Source: Gari tellinella (Eukaryota; Mollusca; Bivalvia; Cardiida; Psammobiidae). Taken from it: a stretch of 64,000 nt of DNA. Shown here piece after piece: positions 14,301 to 29,300 of this stretch (positions are counted from its first letter, which is position 1; the number at the start of each line of letters is the position of its first letter). The notes under the pieces were generated by a model that saw nothing but the letters and a program-made list of their open reading frames with translations, made no database searches and had not been told where the DNA came from. The stretch lies in assembly GCA_922989275.2 (NCBI GenBank), contig OV277861.1, forward strand, positions 28,240,479 to 28,304,478, in the 5' to 3' direction. The translations under genes and the position numbers were made by a program.

Positions 14301-17300
14301 ATAAGCACCCGTGTACAATGTTAAAAGTTAAAACTCCCCCGTACACCTATAATGCAATCTGAAACTATTTTTGGAAGTCATATGACCACCAATAATGACG
14401 TCATTATTTATATTGATGGCGTATTGGTAATCCGTTATTTTTATCGGTTCGATTGAGAAGTAGATTTTTGTAAATAACGTTCATTTAAGCTTTTAAGGGT
14501 ATGAATTGAACTGTTTGAAGCTTTGTCCTTTGGAGAAAATCATTTCAAGTGAGTGTTGGGGGTTATTCATGCTTAAAATGGTTTAAAAATAGCACCGAAA
14601 TCGGGAATTCCGAAACGTCACGCACAACTCTTCGTAAAAGCCGTGACGTCATCATCCAAGATGTCAGCCCCCATGTTTTGTAGTTGCCTAGTTTTGAGGA
14701 AATTATTCACGCGCAAATCAAACACTTTTCAAAGTCTGTCAGTGATTGAATAAAATTGGAATACCTTTGATTTTATCATGCATTATTTAAGAACGGAAAA
14801 AAGGCAAGCCTTTTTTCCGTATTAACCCTTATCCTGCAGTAATATTGTCTACTTCGAAAATGTCGCCTGCAAAATTATAAATCTAGATTTTTACATTTTT
14901 TAAGTAAAGAAACCTAAAGACGAGTGTCAACCAGTTTGGATCCAGATCAGACGCCGCATTACGTGGCTTCTGATCTTGATCAGAACTGATTGCAAAATCA
15001 GTAAAGTCGCAACCAACAGGCAAAGGCTTAATTTGTTATAGCACTGAGTGGACTAAATGTCGAGTGATCCCCAAAACCATTGTCAGGACTAAGAAATCTA
15101 TTGAAGACTGCAAGCAGGGCTCCAGATAAGAGGGAGAAAATTGAACAAATTCAACATTTTCTCAATCATTTAAGCACCAAAACCTACGGTGTTACTACTC
15201 ATTAGAATCGTCACGAAGGGATGATTCTGAGTTGTGACACCATAGGGTTTCATTCAGAAATAAGAGATTATAGTTTTTGAAGTACCCCCCTTATCTGGAG
15301 CCCTGCTGCAAGTAATAGTGTGAATAAAAGTTCATGTACAAATATTACAGTTAAGTATGCTATTAGAAGTAAAATTATGCTGATTCTGACTACACTATTA
15401 CATCTGTTAAGCATACGATACCTTATCTGCATGGCACTCATTTTTCCAGTTCTTCTAACAGGCATCCCTGTTCTATCACTTAATCCTGAGCCAATGGTGT
15501 TCAGAGAATTGGAGCTATCACTAAGACCACCTGCAATATCAAAAGCACTTTTACATATTTGTATATGACTTAATCCCACCCACAATCCGAAGTGTAATAT
15601 GATGCATTTACCTGATCTACACAGAAATGCTTTTTCATGCTTTTATCATGTCCTTATAAAGTACAAATTAGGTCAAGGTAAAGGTGGTACTGAAGTTGGG
15701 CAGTATGGGAGCTTTGGGGTTAGTCCAAGACAACAACTGACAAATATAAACATTCAAATCTGGTTACAATCACCACATATGCCTCCAGCATCAGTAGAGA
15801 CGCGAGGCATAAAAAGCAAACACTTAGCCCTTCCTTGCTGTGGAATCAAATCCAGGTCTTTGTGCCGAATTTATCTTGCAAAAGAAATGGATGGTGTGTT
15901 GAGTATCTATTTAACTTTTCATTGAACTTTGACCAGATGTCAATCTTAACCTAAAATAAAGTCATGATTCATACACATACATCTGGTAGTTTTTTATAAA
16001 TCTTCGATTTCCTGAGGATCCAAAAATGAATTGAATATTGTAAGCCATTTAAAATCCGTAAGAAATCCAGGTTCACAGGGTTCGACATTAACTGGATTCC
16101 GCGATCCCGAGGATCGCAGATTTTCTTTCCTCCTGCCAATTTGCGATTCCGTCCGGATCCCTAAATTTTCGACTACTATGAAATAATAATCATGCCGTAT
16201 AACCAAAGGATGCATAATTTTGCTTAATCCGTAACCAAACTAATGTTTTTATATCGAAATCCGCCATATAATAGACGAGATAAACGTGCGAAATTAAACC
16301 GGATGTTTTCGTTCTACTGCGCATTGTTTACGCGCATTTCACAACCGGAATATATCGCCTACTGCATACTGGATGATTCAGCAAAGTGCTCGTATGTTTG
16401 GCTGCAAAGTAACCAATCATAAGTCCTCGCTACTTGTCCGGAGACTCAGGGGATTTCGGAAAAAGCCGATTATCTACGATAATTTCCAAATAAAGCTTAC
16501 ACTAGTGCATCGTCAATTTCCGTGGCCGGGTTTTTTTGGTAAAGTTTATATTTAGCTGACCACGGAATAGAAACAAAAGTTTCGAGAGAATCATCACAGA
16601 AAAGTCTGTTTTCTTGTCAAAGGTTTACCGTAAGTTGTTATAAAATACTGATCCAAACTCATTCATTTCAAATCGTCCTTAGTAAATTGAAATATCAATA
16701 TTTATAAAACATTGAAAGGCATAAATATATATTTATAAATGTGATTCTTTGGATTAAATCTGACAGATTTAGCTATTTTTTTTCAAACCATTTGGAAATA
16801 TAAATACCTAAATTTGAAATACTAGTGAATATTGTGTATCTCATGGTCTGCTGTGACAACAGTGTTGTCTATCTGTCTGTCCATTCAAGTACAGAATTAC
16901 AATACAATTATGAGTTTGAAGTTTCTTTTGAACAACATATCCTAGCGCTCTGTGAATTGTGGACTGAATTTGCTGAAATTTAGCAAAAACCATGACTTCA
17001 ACATCCTCCTACAAATATCATATGTGGAAGATGAAAACATTAAATAATTAAGACACTGTGGAGGCTGTTTTTGAGGAGGAAGAGGTGCAGAATAATTTAC
17101 AGGAAATTGTAGTTGCTTAAAAAATCAGGAAGAGGATAGTGAGGAGGAGGAGATGATGAGCAGGAGAAATGACTCATTAATGTTGCAGACAAAGTCTTAC
17201 AAGCTTATGCTGAGTTTAATCAGGGTTTTCCCTAGGCTTTAACAAATGGGGGACATTGTGTCCCCCAGGTTACTTAATTGGGGGACAAAACTAATTTTTG

Positions 17301-20300
17301 GGGGTCAATTGTCTCGACACTGCTTTTTATCTTTCAATTAAATTTTAGCCTTTTTAGGACATCATGTATAACAAGTCTTGTGTTGTCTTTTTTTCCCCTC
17401 TACTGAACGCTATATTAGTATCGTCTGAGCATCTATGGATATTTTAATAGACCCCTCTACTTTCTGATTGCAATGACACATGCCTCTCTATAAACACTTG
17501 ATTTTTCGTGTCAATCAAGTGTTGATGTTCGAAAGTTAAAACACCCTTTTGTGAAACAAGTTATCTCTATTAGATTTCTTACAAGGATAATGGTACATTT
17601 CGGCGTAACCCTCGAGAAACTCAAGCCAGGTATACATTTTAAGTCAAGTAGACCAAAACATGTTTGGTCGTTTTATAAGGAATAGCCTCAGGTGAATCTG
17701 ACTCGTACTCAGTGGCAGATGTTTTACTTGTTTCCGCTTGGTTTCTCGCAGAAGTCAACGCAAATAGTTGGAAAAGAGCCATTGTTCAGTTCGTTTTCAT
17801 TTACTACAGACGGGACTCGCTTATATTACCAATTTTAAGTAAACTATTTTACAGAGTAATTACTGCAGCACAGTCTATATGCGACAGACTAGTATAAAAC
17901 ACAGACTGTTCCGGTCTTCATAAATCGTAATGGCGCCGGAGCGGAAATCGAAGTTGCGTCAAATTTGACGCACAGTAAAAATGTTTGAGGGACATTTTAT
18001 CAAAAAGTGTGTCATGGGCACGCATTTTGTGCGCCAGGGAAAACCCTGGTTTAATGTTAATTTACGAAATACATCAGTGTTGAAACGATATTGATTTTTA
18101 TGTCTGTTAGACCATTTGTCGCAGTGTTGCACCCAGGACGCCCGATTCCCCCCATTTCTTGAGCATTCGCGCATTTTGACAAAGGCAAGGGGCGATTAAT
18201 CGCGCATTAAACTCATGAGAAAAATTTGTTTTCGCCGAGCTGTTTTCAACTTTGAAATCGGCTGTAGCACCGCTTTTAGCTTCGACCCGGTAACCATTTC
18301 CGCTTAGTATAAAACGCGGCCGTTGTCTTCAGTCATGACTAAAACGACGAGCTGGATGCGGGTTTACTGAAGTAGTGTTAACTTAACGCCCGCATTATCG
18401 AAGGCAGGCGCGAGCTATGTCATTGTTTTAATCAAAACTCTATCGCTATTTATAACTCTGTTATTTATAGCACTGTCATAGAAAGTTAAACTTTGTAAGT
18501 TACACGACATATCAAGATGTCAACAAGAGCACCGCAGTGCGGCAAAATACGCCCGTCATGGCCAGCAGCTGTCAAAGTCGTCCGGACTCAGGCCGACTGG
18601 AAAAAGTCGCCCGGAGTGTAGGCCCGACTATTGATCTCAAAAAGACTATGCTGTAGTATTGCGATAGCTCAAGTACTATCCCGATAGTATTGCGATAGTC
18701 AAGAAACTATTGCAATACTATCACGATAGTTTTTCTACCAAATGTTTTCTCATAAACAAATGCTCTTTGGGCGTATTTACATACTTTGGATATATCACGG
18801 AATTTTGACAATAAAGGGGGCATAACTCTGCTAAAAATAGTTGCCAACATCTGAAATTTAACGGGAACCAAAATATTCACAGGTGCCTTCCCTGTATGAT
18901 GAGAAAGCTAAATATGAAATTTGGTTACAATAGACAAAATGTAAGTAAAATTATTATCAGGAAACAATATATTGTTAAAAAAATTGTGTGAAGGGGCATA
19001 ACTCTGAAAATACGGAGTCAAACCAAAAACCCGTAATATATATTAACTCATTATCCCCTGAAACTTTCAATGGAAAATTCCAGTTTACCATAAAGGCTGG
19101 TCCATTTTAGACTATTTAGGGCTGTTTTTTTATAATATATTTCAAAGTGACAAACAGTGAAGTTCCTGATTAGAGGGCTCCTGCAGGAGCCCTCTAATCA
19201 GGGACTTCACTGTTTGCATTAGACAAGTGTACTCTTGACAGGTACACTTTTGGTTAAGGACGCATATATGCGTCACTAGGGCACAATGAGTTAAGTCACT
19301 TCATTCATTGTATCACCGTATAAAATTTGAAATAAATTGAATACAATATAAAAAAGTTCTGTTTTTTTTTTTTAAAAATGCCCATTTTTGACAATAAAGG
19401 GGCATAACTCTGCAAAATATAGTCGCCAACGTCTGAAACGCGAACTCGTCTGAGCAATTGTGGTATGGAATATTTGTAGGAAGTTTAATCAAAATCATTC
19501 AATAAATGAAGGTGAGAGAGCGCTAAGAAGAAAAGTTAACGGCATAATTGTGGCTTATTTTAAATTTTAAGTATGTAAAGGGGCATAATTCATAGAAAAA
19601 TAATTTAACAGGAACCAAAATTCTCAGGTGCCTTCCCTGCATGATGAGAAAGCTAAATATGAAATTTGGTTACAATAGACAAAATGTAATTAAAATTATG
19701 ATCAGGAAACAATATATTGTTAAAAAAATTATGTGAAGGAGCATAACTCTGAAAATACGGAGTCAAACCAAAAACCCGTAATATATGTTAAGTAACTTCA
19801 TTCAGTGTATCACCATATCAAATTTGAAATCAATTGAATAAAAAATAAAAAAGTTCTTTTTTTTTTTTAAATGCCCATTTTTGACAATAAAGGGGCATAA
19901 CTCTGCTAAAAATAGCCGCCAACGTCTGAAACGCGACCTCGTCCCAGCTATTGTGGTATGGATTTGTAGGAAGTTTAATTAAAATCGGTAAATAAATGAA
20001 GGTGAGAGAGCGCTAACAAGACAAGGGCCACTATGGCCCTAAATCGCTCACCTGGTAACCATGTAACCCCTACAATGACACCTGAGAGTCCTTCTGGATC
20101 CCATAAAATTTCAGTTAGTGTCAATGCCTGGGTTCATAGTTTGAAATGAATGTATCCTGCTGGAAAAGTATTCATAGACTCATGGACTGTTGTTGAAAAT
20201 AAACATAGGGCCACATTTCGCACAGCCCGTAGCAGTATATTGACAGTATGCAATTATTTGCTAAACTCTTTCCTCCCTGAAACTTTAAATGGACAATTCC

Positions 20301-23300
20301 AGTTTCCATTTTAGTCCAGTCCATTTCTGACTTTTAAGGGTTGTTTTTGTCAATGTTTGGCATTATGACAAACAGTGAAGACCCTGATCAGAGGGCTCCT
20401 TTCGGAGCCCTCTGATCTGGGTCTTCACTGTTTGCACAGGACAAGTGTACTATTCAAACGTACACTGTTTGAAAAGGACGCCTATATGCGGGACAAGGGT
20501 TCAAAGGGTTATGGTAAATAAGTTGAAAGCAAAAGGAAATCGCCATCGCCCATGTTAAAGCAAAAATGGAATGAAACTATTTACTTACCACCCGAGGAGA
20601 ATGTTGGGGTCAACGTTCCTGAGGCAGAAGGTCCGCTGCTAGCAACAATGGCATTAGAACTCAGTCCAAAGGTACTACAATTAGATAGTGAAGGAGACAT
20701 CCTGCCACCACTGCTTGTTCCAATCCCAAAGCCTTCTCTCCCAGAAGGCATACTACCAACACCGACATTGGAACTAAGCCCAAATCCACCCAGTGTACCA
20801 AGATTTGGACCATCTAACATGCTAGAATTGTTCTGGTTGAGAAGTCCAGCCAGTGTTTCCAGGTTGGGTGTATGAGGTCTCTGGCCAGATGGTAGACCAC
20901 TGTCTGAAACAGGAGTGTGACCACGGCTTGACACAGGGGGCATACCAGTTATGTTGTTCAAGTTGAGGCCTGGCAGAACATGCCCATTGAAGGTCACCTG
21001 ACCTGTTAATGAAAATAAAGAGTAATTTTCTGAAAACCTACATCTATTCTTCTAGCATAAATCATACAAAGTAAAATTAAACAATTCCAAGATATCACAC
21101 TTTGCTTAGTCACATGTTTCACAACATGTGCCATATAAAATTGAGATTCTAGTCATCCGACTGATTCTTACATTTCACAGCTCAAGATAATTTGTACAGT
21201 CGAACTTCGATCTCTCAAACTCACTTAATTCGAACTATCCGATATTTAGAAACATGAATTGCCTTATTTCAAGCTAGGCTTAGGTGAACATACCGGTGTT
21301 TCAAAGCTAAAACGTGGCTAATTTAACTTTGAAATACGGGTATGTTCGATTTAACCGAGTTCAAGATATCGAAGTTGGAGTGTATTTCAAAAACCAGAAT
21401 CCTTGTGTCAAACCCATATGATGTGACTGCTAATTAGAATCCTTGTTTGGCAACCATTCTTACAAGTTCTCTCAACATGGGGGAAATTGATTAAACTGGC
21501 TTACTTGCTCCTACCTGAAGTGCTGGTTTGTAAAATGTTACTGATCGACAATGAAGATAAATTTCACTTCTTTCTTATTACACAATAAATTATTGGTCAA
21601 CTTCTTGGTACGGTGCAGAAATATTAAAATAAGATTACTAAAAATTAAAGCATCTTAACTTGCTGATATTTTCACAAGAATAATTACAGTTCTGGTATAG
21701 ATTTTCCTCTGAAATACTAAACAACAAACATCTCTTTCAAGATTGTCCTTGATTTCTTTGCTATTGTTTTTTTTTTTATTACTTTTGAACACATTTTTTA
21801 TTAGAAATTCTTCTATTGATTCTGGTATATGAATTATGCCGGGTTTCTTAAATCAGGTCAAACTTGTTCCTTTGCCACATTCAATAAGTTCTATGCCACA
21901 AGTTAATTACACACCAAATGCCGAGTATAGCTTTCCTTCATATAGCTAGCTCAATTACTGTTTTACTACTAATAGAATTAAATAAAATGAAATTCTATGC
22001 ACAAATTGCCACACAGCATGTTCATGCAATCGTCATTATTCAAATGCATGCAAGTCCAAGCCATGTCTAAACCCATGACAATCATAGGGGCAATGAAAAA
22101 GCATAATACAGTATAACCTTGTTTATCCGACATCTTTTGGGACCAACTGAAAATGTCTGAAACATCAGTGTGTTGGTTAGTCAAGATTTGTCCATCAACT
22201 GATCAACTAGCCTAAATATCAGTCATCCTGTTGTATATAGTGAAGCGTGTAATGCCCTCCAGCATTTCCTGAACCATGGTGTAGATGAGATGTGACTGTT
22301 TAACCCAACCCCCATACCCTGTTTCTAGTTTAGAAGATCTATAGGTGACGACTAATAGCACTCTTAAGCTAACATCTTCTAGCATGGAGAAAATATTTCT
22401 TATGATACATATTCCTGATGGTAGTATATGGCACCATTTGCTTTATTGAAGGAATAAATTAGAGGCATAAAAAGGCATATTTATGGGGTAATGGGCTAAA
22501 AGATTCAGCACCAGAACCACCACCCGAACAAGAGTTTGTACTATCCTGATCAATTCGTTTGTACATTCTGTTCAGGCCATGTTTATACCCAACATTATTC
22601 AAACTATAATATTTGAATTAGCTTTACATTATCTCTCCATACCTCTAATTTTTTTTAGACCTTTTAATCAAAGAATCACGAATCAGACGAGGTTAAGGCC
22701 ACAAGTTGAGTTAAGATTTCTGAAGGTGTTTCTAGAGTGTCTTAAAACCAGGTTTTAATTACATAGAATAAAGAAGGAAATCTTCGAGACCAAATAGTGC
22801 TGTTGGGACGCATCAGTTTGTCGGATGTATGTGGTGCCTGATAACCAAGGTTATCCTGTATACTGAAACAAATTACTACCCTGTGCAATACACATATATG
22901 CAAGTAAGTGAAATATGAAGGTACAATTTGAGAACAAGAACAATATTTGAGATGTAGCTGTGACAGATAGGATGTCCCCAAGTTGCATGAACCATATATA
23001 CCAATAATTACTATGTTCAACTGGTCATAATTCTTTGAAAAATTAAGCATTTCAAAATCCTAACATGTGAAATTACAAGGTTGCAACTTGAAAACGGCAG
23101 GAGTTGGAAAAAAGTATGTACTGTAAAAGTATGTCGTTGGATGGACAGACAAATAGACAGACAGGGGTAAAACAGTATGCCCTTGGACTTATTCATTCTC
23201 TTTGTAGTTTATACAGCTAAAAGTGAAACATGAAGTCAACCATCAGTATCAATGCATCAATAGATACACATACTACATAGCCAATCTATCATTTAAACAA

Positions 23301-26300
23301 GGGGTAATCTAAGTCCAAATTAGACCAAGGTCAAGGGTGACTGGATGATATTGTTGGTCAAAGACAACAACTGTACAAGTACCCGAGCATTTGAGTGAGC
23401 TATGTTGATACCAGACGAAACAGTAAAACCTAGTTAACCTTGTTATGGACAGACAGACGGGACAATTACTATAGATACCCTGGCATAAAAGTTTATTTTC
23501 ACTATTGCCACAAGACCATTGTGCTAAATTGCAAGAACCTATTTGACATGAGATTAATTTACGACTGAAAGCAATGGTTACAAGAGAAATTCTAACAGGG
23601 TTCCAGATAAGGGGGAGTAAACTTAACAAATTCAGCATTTTCTAACTTATTTCAGCACCAAATCCTATAGTGTTACTACTCATTAGAATCGTCTCTTTGA
23701 GACGATTCTAATGAGTAGTGACACCATAGGGTTTTAAGGCAGAAATAAAGATTTTAATTTTTGAAATACTCCCCTTATCTGGAACCCTGTTCTAAACAAC
23801 AAAATGTGTTGGTAAAATACTAAAGGGTTCAGGCAATACATGTTCAGAAAACATAGAAATGTTACATGTTCAATTAGTGTTCAATGAAAGTTTTTAATAG
23901 CAAACTCCTTTTAAAATTCTATCAAAAGATAGATAAGCACAATTCCCATGCTTTCAAACTTGGTAAAAATTCCATCTTTATGTGTCTAGTATTTTTTCGT
24001 TTCTAAAGACATGTGTTATAAACAAACAACTTCAATTTACTTCTGTGAATTTTAAGTAAGCTTTCTAATAACACTGAAATAATACATAAAGGTAGAAATT
24101 CAGGCATCAGAAAACATACTTCATGCAGCAATAGATAACTAGACCTATCACAAATGGTGATTCATACCCCCAGTAGGGTCTTGTCACAAGAGGTAAATGT
24201 TTCTGGATAAGGTTGAACTTGGAAAAAAATAACAAAGGGCAACAACTCCAAAAATGGATAAAAATAAAACAACAAAGGGCAATAACTCCAAAAATATGAA
24301 TGACAGAGTAAAGGTTCTTATGCACTGCACTCCTGGTAAATGAGATCTATGTGTATTTGAAGTTTGAAGTCAATAGTTCATATACTTTGGAAGTTATGCT
24401 CCCAACAAGCCTATATTGGATAAAAAATATAACAACAAAGGTAAATAACTCCAAACATACTGATGACAGAGTAACGGTCCTTAGGCACTGCACTCCTAGT
24501 CAATAAGATCTATCTATGTATGAAGTTTGAAGTCAATAGCTCTTATACTTTGAAAGTTATGCTCCGGACAAGCCTATATTGGGTAAAAATATAACAACAA
24601 AGGGCAATAACTCCAAAAATGCTGATGACAGAGTAACCATTCTTGCGCACTGCACTCCTTGTCAATGAGATCTATCTGTATATGAAGTTTGAAGTCAATA
24701 GCTCTTATACTTTGAAAGTTATGCTCCGGACAAGCCTCAATTGGGTAAAAATATAACAACAAAGGGCAATAACTCCAAAAATTATGGTTCTTGCACACTG
24801 CACTCCTAGTCAATGAGATCTATCTGTATATGAAGTTTGAAGTCAATAGCTCCAATACTTTTAAAGTTATGCTCCGGACAAGCCTAAATTTGAAAAAAAT
24901 AACAAAGGGCAATAACTCCAAAAATACTGATGACAGAGTAACGGTTCTTGCGCACTGCACTCCTGGTCGATGAGATCTATCCGTATATGAAGTTTGAAGT
25001 CAATAGCTCTTATACTTTAGAAGTTATGCTCAGGACAAGCCGGACGGACATGGTGACTCCAGTATACCCCCCCAAACTTCGTTTGAGGGGGTATAATGAC
25101 TTGTTTGCCATCTATGGTTCCGAAATAGTACTTTAAGGTCAGTTTGTCTGCATGGCCAGTTGTTTAGACTGTTAGATTGAACACTTGTGCATGCAACATT
25201 TTTTGAGACAAGACAGAAAATGGGTTGCCAGGATTAGAGCTATCTTCTACAGGCTCTAACAACTACCATAGACAACAGTGTGAAATGAGCAGGCCTGCTA
25301 TTAGCCCAACATTTCCAGTCCTGAAATTCTCGATTTCAAAGCCTGAAACTTATATTTCTCCATATATAAAGAAAGAAAAATTTCAGAATTCCAAAACCTG
25401 AATTCAGAACCAGGCCTGAAAGATAGCAGACCTGAAACCCAGCAAGAAATGCCTTTGGTGTCCTATTGCTGTTTCAAATAACAGCACACTGAGTAAAGTG
25501 TTCTTTCCAGTTTTTGTAGAAACCAATAAAGCTTACAACCAATAGAACAGCTTCAGCTTGCTCAAGTTTATAATACCCATACTTTAAAGTTAAAACCTGG
25601 CCTAGCTACATTTTAAATTTGAAATATGGGCAAAGTTCTACAAAAGAAAACTTGATTGATCAAACCGTTGCTTTAATTCTATCTGATTTGAACACATTTA
25701 ATCGTTTGAAGTTACTAGAATTAACTTCTAAATTATGAAAAAGGATCAGGCATTTATTGCTGGTAAAATCTTATTTACTCAGGACCAGGTCCAAGAGTGA
25801 TTGGTGCAGTCACAACATCGAAATATAGGGATATTAAATCTGGACTAACTGTTCTCTGGCGTTGTAGACATTAGATCAGAGATTCCCGTACACCCTCCCA
25901 TACCTTGGGTGCTATACCCGACTGTACCCATTTTTGCCAGTGCAGCTATGTTGACGAGGGGTGCACTTGATCCGCTGTTTGTACTTCCTGCATCCACAGA
26001 TATACCACTATCAGACATAGCTGGGCTATGGGAGTTTCTGGACAAGCTTCGAGACTCGATGGTGGATTTACTGCGATTAAAAGGCAGCTGACTTGGTATG
26101 TTGGCAAGACTTTGGAAACCCATTTCTCCTAATGGATTGTTCAGTGACACAGGAGGCAAGCTCATGTAGTCTGCCTGTAGAGATGGCGCTATTGTGGTGT
26201 CAGGGCTTAGTATGCGGGCTGGCATAAAGCTCTCATTTTCAAATGAAGAGTGCAAAGATGACGATGGTCTCTCTGGAAGCTGAAATTTAAACATTTATCA

Positions 26301-29300
26301 ACTTAAACATTCTATCAATTTCTATGGAAATGAGACCATAGCAGAGGGTTTGTCAGTTAATCCATTACCCCATAAATACGCCTTCCTACGACTTTTATTT
26401 ATTCCTCCACTGAAGGAAATAGTTCCAATTTATACAGTCAGGAATATGTAGCAAAAGAATATTTTCTACATTCTATCAGATGATAGCTTAAAGCAGGCTG
26501 AAAGTAAAGCAGAATGCGCCCTTAGGCGCATTCTGCTTTACTTTCAACCTGCTTTAAGTAGTCACCTGTTTTCAAATTCAAACATGCTATGGGGAAATGT
26601 GTTAACATTATAGCTCTTATTCATATTGGTAAATCAAGTAAAACTGGTTCTTCTAAATTCAGTCAAAATTTTACCATCAAGTCTGATCTTTATCTAGTTA
26701 TTTTGAAATATAGGATAAGTGAAGTTTCTGAAAGATAATCTACATTGGAAACCTGACACCGTCTTATGAAACTTCATACGACATACCATAAATGTTGTCA
26801 TAAGTCAGATTCTAAAATTCTTTATTATTATTCATCTAATCATGTCTTGTGACATCTCTGGAATCAGCTTGAAATTAGATGTATCTTAAAGTTTTAACTT
26901 ACAACTCTTTTTGTCATACCAAATTTTGTAAGACAGACCCCTGTACCTCGATCAATCCTAACCGTTTGAGGGTTTTATGATCTCTTAAAGACATTACATG
27001 CCCAAGCTTGGATGGTAACACCGATCATCGTAGAAAGTTTGAGTTGAAGCATGGAGCCCATGCACTTACTCGGCTAGCGTCTAGGCAAATAATCATTCAG
27101 GCGTCTCATGTGAGGCCCGCACCTAATATTTGATAGCTTGGTTAGTAAAACCCATTGAAAAACCTATTGAGATCTATAATGCAGGGGTTTTCTTCAACCA
27201 ATTGGGAAAAATTTGCGTCACTTTTAGTCAAATTGGGAAAAATTAGAGTCATTTCTAGTCAAATTGGGAATTTCGCATGGGCCAAATTAAACAGTTAACT
27301 ATATAAAATTTAAACTGAATTTGACTGCTAGCAATAAATAGTCCCATTATACCCTCTGTAAGGATATGGGTCTTCAGCTGGTATTAGCAGGATTGTTTAA
27401 AGATGCTTAAAACAAACTCTACTTGATCAAAACTCTCTAAATTGGGAATTGTATTACCACAGATTGGGAAAAATAGTCAGTTTTGGTAATTGGGAATGCC
27501 TCCGTTTATAGGTACCAGCTATATAAGGAGGAAAAACACTGATTATGTAAGGGCCTCTATTCAAATCTTCAGATGGCTGAGCCGTTATTATCTCAATTTT
27601 CTCATGCTCTATACCGGTATACCTGTATTTTGACACCTAGTGAGAACAATGGGGTGGGAATCAATGAATGGACTGGCTTAATGTCTTTAAGTATAACTAT
27701 GGCCTATAGCTAGCTTGAATAAAAGTTGAAGGTGCCTTCATTGTAATGAAAGGTGAGTAGTTCAACTACCAAAATCATAATGTTTGGAATCTTGTGACCA
27801 TGCATTACACCCCTGTCTTGATTGAAATCCAAAATGCAACCCTTTGCCCACTGATTGCGACTTTTCTGATTGTTGCAAACAGTCTAGAGTCAGATCTGAC
27901 CAGACTTAATGCAGCGTCTGATCTAGATCCGAACTGTATGACTCCTATCTTTAACTTTCTTTACCTTAACAATGCATATCTAAAAAAATTAAAAAAGTTT
28001 TGCATGCAACAGTTTCGAAGCAGACAATATCACCGCAGGATAAGGGTTGTGGAAACAAAGAGTCAGAGATTTTTCTCTCTATATAACTGGTACCGTAAAA
28101 CGGACCCTTCACAATTTGAAACGGACCCTTCACAATTGACAAGCTGGGTCCGTCGGACCCATTCACAAAGCTGTCAAATTATTTCACAATCAGAATAATC
28201 TATCATTTACACTGTGCTAACACCGATTTCTTGACCAATATTTACATCGCTAATATTTATTTCCCTTTGCAAATCTCTGTATCGCTGTTTCTGGGGATAA
28301 AGTCTGAGGTATCCTAATTTCCATTTTAGTCGCGCAAGGTGTGAATAAAACATGCGTCTCCGTCGCATTTGTTACTCGGCAATGACGGGCCGATTAAATT
28401 TGTAAAAATATTCAGTTGCAACTTATTTCCTTCAAATAAATATTGATGGAAGTTTAATACTTAGAAACATTAGTTAAAGTGACTGATCATACGATGTAGA
28501 ATCGGTGTTTAACTTTTACAGGAAACAGCACGTTTTATACTGGCCAAATTATTTTACTTCGCCACCGTTTGTTTGTTTACATTAACACCGGCTGCTGAAT
28601 TGTACATGCTAGCGAGCAATGGCAAATATTACGTTAAAAAAGTTCAGAAGTCTATTGCATCAAGCAGATGTCGGCGAATAGATTTAATATTGAAACAAAA
28701 CTAGAGCTTGTTTTTGAGAAAAAAACACATGTCTCCCACCGGTACCCCACCCCAGCACCCATAAGAGGAATAAATTCACCCCCTGGCACCTATAAGAGGA
28801 ATAAATTCATATGTCAAAATACTGACATTGTAAAATGTAAGCAATTTATTTTCAGATTAAAATTGTGTGTATACTTACTGTGTGACATGCATATTCTCGA
28901 GTTTTTGGCATTTTTAAGGAAGGAGTAGGAGTATAGTCAAATATCACATGTCCCTGTTAGTATCTTTACTGTTGTGTTACTGCAGTCTCAAATGATGAAT
29001 TGTTTTGCACAAACATCACATGCAGCCCCTCAAACAGCACAGAGAGAGGCTTTCACTGAATCCTTTGTACTGTTAATCTGAACATACTGACCAAGGACAC
29101 TCTCATGCTTTTATGTAGAGAGGGGTCAGACGCACTCACCCAAATACAACTAGAGCCCCATGGGGCATATTTCGCTCACCTGACAGGGTTCAACATTAAC
29201 GGGATTCCGCGATCCCGAGGATCGCAGATTTTAGGGAGGAATCTTTCCTCCTGCCAGTTGGCGATTCCGTCGGGATCCCTAAATTTTCAACTACTATGTA

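Noticed and set aside
15320..15568. 82-residue plus-strand open frame
   Set aside because: Antisense of the 15422-15530 exon and its flanks; the minus strand has matching splice phases.
20552..20875. 107-residue plus-strand open frame
   Set aside because: Antisense of the Ser/Gly/Pro-rich linker exon; its composition produces a long mirror frame.
24160..25100. Possible CRISPR-like array
   Set aside because: Units are ~155 bp, imperfect and contiguous with no spacers; eukaryotic composite repeat.
25909..26091. 60-residue plus-strand open frame
   Set aside because: Antisense of linker exon 25850-26279.
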